The notes below the pieces were generated by a model. It saw nothing but the letters and a program-made list of their open reading frames with translations. It was not told where the DNA came from and made no database searches. The translations under genes and the position numbers were made by a program. This document shows, in pieces, positions 61,253 through 64,000 of a stretch of 64,000 nucleotides of DNA; the first letter of the stretch is position 1, and each line of letters opens with the position of its first letter. The stretch is from an uncultured Lachnospiraceae bacterium (GTDB taxonomy: Bacteria; Bacillota; Clostridia; Lachnospirales; Lachnospiraceae), in assembly GCA_902798585.1 (NCBI GenBank), contig CADBXF010000007.1:62001-126000 (forward strand). Reading direction: 5' to 3'.

Positions 61253-64000
61253 ATGGATTGGGAAACCTTAAAAGCAAGTCTGATTGTTGACGGAGGCGAA
61301 TTTTGCTTAAAGCCCGAAATCCTGACAACCTCGGTTGATGCATGGTTGGGCCGGTTTTTTGAAAACAGTGAGCTGAGCATGAGGAAGGCGACCAAAGAGG
61401 TCGGGACGGACAAGGTCACAATTTGCGGTCAGTCGCAGCTGTTCCATATCGACAGTGCGGCTGTCAGAGCGGAATTTTCCGTATGCAAAGACGGGGAGGT
61501 CTGCGTCGTTTTAGTGATCGAGCCGGATGCACAGAGCTGGTCTTTGGCGCAATCCTTTCCGGACATTCCCTGCGGGGAAAAGCATCCGTTCTCGGGCATT
61601 AAATACTCAAAATGCTCGCTGATTCTGACAAACCGCTATGCCGCCGATTATGAGGGATATGAATTGTATGACGGCATTAATTTCCGGGGAGTCATATCCG
61701 CCTCACCGCTGATGACAGCGCTGGGGCACACATGGTCGGTGTACCCTGTCATTTACGGGCACATCAACATCGACCGGATGACATCGCCGGAACCGCTGTC
61801 GTGGGGCGATTTTCCGTTTATGCATGACAGCGCCGACAAGCCGTTGCCGGGATTTGTTTTCACCGTTGAGATTCAGGATTACGCCTCCTTCACGATTACG
61901 GACAGCGTGAAGGTCAATCAGGTGGGAATGCGCCTGTATTGCCCGCCCAACAAGCAGTTTACGGAAGACAACCCGACATATTTTACATATACCGCGCTGC
62001 ACGGAACGGTATCGATTCCGGAGCTTGGGATAGAACAGGATTGCTGGATAAATTATGTGCCGAACGATCCGACCTTCCAGCTCATTAACAAATTTAAGGG
62101 GCTTTCGGTGGGCAATCTGGCAAAGCTTGCCTGCCTGTGCGGAGGCAAGAATGTGGAAGAGCTTCTTCCGAGCACATTCAAACCGCTCGGGGATCTTCAG
62201 CTCACGGAATTGGGAATCGGATTCACGCTCTCCGGAGATGTTCCCGGCATAAGCTATGTATCGATTACAATCGGTATGCCGAACACGGAATGGGAAATTC
62301 TCGACGGAAAACTCAGCGTCGGGCAGCTGAGCTGCACGTTTACCTACCGGCCCGGTGCGGATGACGGGGAGAGCAAGTTCGGCGTAAGTATAGCCGGCGT
62401 TGTCACAATCGATGAAAAATACCATGTTGCAGTACGGGCGGACAATGAAAACGGGTTCACCCTGTATCTGGATACCCTTGACAGCATCAAGATTCCGCTG
62501 TCCGATGTGCTGAGCAAATACTGGTCGATTGAAGCGCCGATGGTTATCGATGTCGACAGCGTGAGCTGCGAAATCAGTCCCGCAAACCACGCCGCGGTTG
62601 CTATCCGAATGGCCTCGGACGGGGACGGATGGCATATCCCCATCGGGCCGAAAGAGTTTGTTTTGTCTGACATAGCAATGTTCTTCAGTTATGTCCGGTC
62701 CGACAAAGAGCTTGATGCGGAGACGCAATACAGCGGCAGCATCTCGGGAACCATCGCGTTCACGGAAAGGCTTCGCCTGTCGGCCTCGTTCGCGTACCCG
62801 TCGAAGTCGGTTGCGATACGGATGAATCTCCCCGATTTTTCGCTTCGCGAGTTCATCAAGGCTGTCGGCGGAGACGAGTCGTTTCTTCCGAATGCGTTCA
62901 ACATCAAGCTCACCCAGTCGATGGTGCTGTTTGAAAAGGAGCAAACAAACTATCGCCTGAAAATGGCGACGCTGGTAAATGACTTCGGGCTCCTGACATT
63001 CGAGTTCCTGAGCGGCAGCGGCGGAAAAGGGTTCATTTTCGGTGTTAATATCGACGGAAACAGGCTCGGAAATTTCTTCAGGCTCGGTGATCTGGATGCC
63101 TTCAATGTGTTCACGCTGGAGCAGCTGGTGCTGATTGTGTCCACGACCGCGCTGAACGACTATTCGTTCCCGGGGACGGAGGAGTTCGATGTTCCCGCGC
63201 TTGAAGGCCTTACGATGAACAATCCGGCCGGCGGCAAGCTGGTTGAAGGCATCAATTTCATGGCGAAATGGAAGATTGACACCAAGGATGCGACCCAGAA
63301 AATGCTGCAGAAGCTGCTGGACATCAATGTCGATATGGCGGTTGTTCTGCAGATCGGCCTGAATGAAGTATATCGGTTGTACGCGGAAATGGACGGGGAG
63401 ATTAGCAATCATCCGGTCAGCGTGAAAGTGGGCGCGGAGTATTCCGGCGGAAATCTTGCGTTCTTTGTCGCAGGCTCGATTACCGTCAACATACAGGGAA
63501 CGGAGCAGAAATTTACGCTGGAGATCGGCGTGACGCTCGGAGGCGCGTACGGATCCGGAACGATGGAATCCGGTTTGCCCCTGAAGTTCGGCATCCTCCA
63601 AATCGCAAATCTCGCAATCCAGCTCGGTGTCAGCTGGGAGGGAGTTCCGAGCTTCGGAATCGCCGGAAATATCACCCTCGGCGGAGATCTCAACTCCTCC
63701 ATCGCGGTGCTGTTTGACTCGGAGAATCCGGCGAGAAGCATGATTGCAGGCTCCGTGAGCAATTTCACTCTCGCGGACGTGTTTGACGCGTTTCTGCCGG
63801 ACGACTGCCGGAGTAAGCAGCTGGCGGAGGAGAGCATTAACGATGTAAGAGAAGTGCTGAGCTGGTTCGGATTGTCGGGAACAAACGCCTTTAATTTGTC
63901 GACGAATCTCGCCGATGCGCTTGACAATGTGCAGCTGGAGCCGATTGCAGCGGCATTTTCCGAGCACGGAATCACGATTCCCACGGACATTTCGCGCGTG
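61253..64000 (+). CDS. Giant beta-rich protein, 3'-truncated by the window
   Basis: The ATG at 61253 follows AGGAGGG; the frame is open for all 916 codons to the window edge. No signal peptide or membrane helix. After residue ~280 it shows repeated beta segments of 60-90 residues, e.g. LTELGIGFTLSGDVPGISYVSI, SLREFIKAVGGDESFLPNAFNIKL, LGNFFRLGDLDAFNVFTLEQLVLI, LGVSWEGVPSFGIAGNITLGGD, FTLADVFDAFLPDDC. The pattern 'short helix, then amphipathic strands with Gly turns' repeats several times. It could be a long lipid-transfer-like or filament-like beta structure; it also recalls the large DUF6603-type proteins. Last visible gene of the operon. Confidence 0.8.
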   Translation, partial: MDWETLKASLIVDGGEFCLKPEILTTSVDAWLGRFFENSELSMRKATKEVGTDKVTICGQSQLFHIDSAAVRAEFSVCKDGEVCVVLVIEPDAQSWSLAQSFPDIPCGEKHPFSGIKYSKCSLILTNRYAADYEGYELYDGINFRGVISASPLMTALGHTWSVYPVIYGHINIDRMTSPEPLSWGDFPFMHDSADKPLPGFVFTVEIQDYASFTITDSVKVNQVGMRLYCPPNKQFTEDNPTYFTYTALHGTVSIPELGIEQDCWINYVPNDPTFQLINKFKGLSVGNLAKLACLCGGKNVEELLPSTFKPLGDLQLTELGIGFTLSGDVPGISYVSITIGMPNTEWEILDGKLSVGQLSCTFTYRPGADDGESKFGVSIAGVVTIDEKYHVAVRADNENGFTLYLDTLDSIKIPLSDVLSKYWSIEAPMVIDVDSVSCEISPANHAAVAIRMASDGDGWHIPIGPKEFVLSDIAMFFSYVRSDKELDAETQYSGSISGTIAFTERLRLSASFAYPSKSVAIRMNLPDFSLREFIKAVGGDESFLPNAFNIKLTQSMVLFEKEQTNYRLKMATLVNDFGLLTFEFLSGSGGKGFIFGVNIDGNRLGNFFRLGDLDAFNVFTLEQLVLIVSTTALNDYSFPGTEEFDVPALEGLTMNNPAGGKLVEGINFMAKWKIDTKDATQKMLQKLLDINVDMAVVLQIGLNEVYRLYAEMDGEISNHPVSVKVGAEYSGGNLAFFVAGSITVNIQGTEQKFTLEIGVTLGGAYGSGTMESGLPLKFGILQIANLAIQLGVSWEGVPSFGIAGNITLGGDLNSSIAVLFDSENPARSMIAGSVSNFTLADVFDAFLPDDCRSKQLAEESINDVREVLSWFGLSGTNAFNLSTNLADALDNVQLEPIAAAFSEHGITIPTDISRV

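Noticed and set aside
61703..63967. A 754-codon open frame on the minus strand
   Set aside because: It is antisense to the giant gene, whose own frame has a good ribosome site, operon spacing and coherent repeats.

Overview
The window reads as chromosome from a high-GC member of the Clostridia, most likely Lachnospiraceae. The reasons are a tryptophan T-box, sigma-A type promoters (TTGACA-17-TATAAT), strong Shine-Dalgarno sites, Gram-positive lipoproteins with threonine/proline linkers, an alpha-L-arabinofuranosidase and feruloyl-esterase-type genes, and a clostridial biosynthetic gene set. The genus cannot be fixed from the sequence alone.

Layout: 1-1.5 kb is the 3' part of a beta-CASP metallo-beta-lactamase nuclease. 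A long leftward block (1.6-14.3 kb) holds a lipoprotein, a flippase-like membrane protein, prfC, a fusion of a YidC insertase with a CDP-glycerol glycerophosphotransferase domain, a small membrane protein, a sulfatase/LTA-synthase-like enzyme, two four-helix membrane proteins and an STT3/PglB-like oligosaccharyltransferase. This suggests a cell-surface polymer and glycosylation neighbourhood. 14.8-20.6 kb carries a MATE exporter, a GH51 enzyme, a palindrome-rich spacer and a frameshifted metalloprotease-lectin lipoprotein. 20.6-24 kb holds a zinc-type binding lipoprotein with its Fur/Zur regulator, then small regulatory and membrane genes.

24.0-31.3 kb is a complete trpEGDCFBA operon behind a consensus promoter and a T-box. 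31.6-34.7 kb is an ABC transporter module, 34.9-36.9 kb transketolase, 37.1-40.3 kb a beta-propeller lipoprotein and a second MATE exporter. 40.6-49.5 kb is a shikimate/Phe/Tyr operon (pheA-aroB-aroC-aroEK-aroA-GNAT-tyrA-DAHP synthase). It is preceded by a 19-codon leader peptide rich in Phe and Tyr and by mutually placed hairpins, a classical ribosome-mediated attenuator. Together the trp and aro operons cover nearly all of aromatic amino acid synthesis; 3-dehydroquinate dehydratase is the missing step. 49.6-53.5 kb has a membrane-anchored protein, an esterase/MarR pair and an O-acetylhomoserine sulfhydrylase.

53.5-54.7 kb is non-coding, with tandem repeats and a family of GTACCGC palindromes also found at 18.4-18.8 kb. 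From 54.7 kb to the window edge a single promoter drives a tight six-gene operon that I consider the best candidate for an undescribed system: two or three proteins that look like TULIP-type lipid-binding barrels, a trans-isoprenyl diphosphate synthase, a nitrilase-like hydrolase with a recognisable Glu-Lys-Cys set, and a giant beta-rich protein running off the end. None has a signal peptide. A window-wide signal is the near-absence of the tetranucleotide ACGT (about 8 copies seen by eye against roughly 240 expected), suggesting an ACGT-specific methylation or restriction system.
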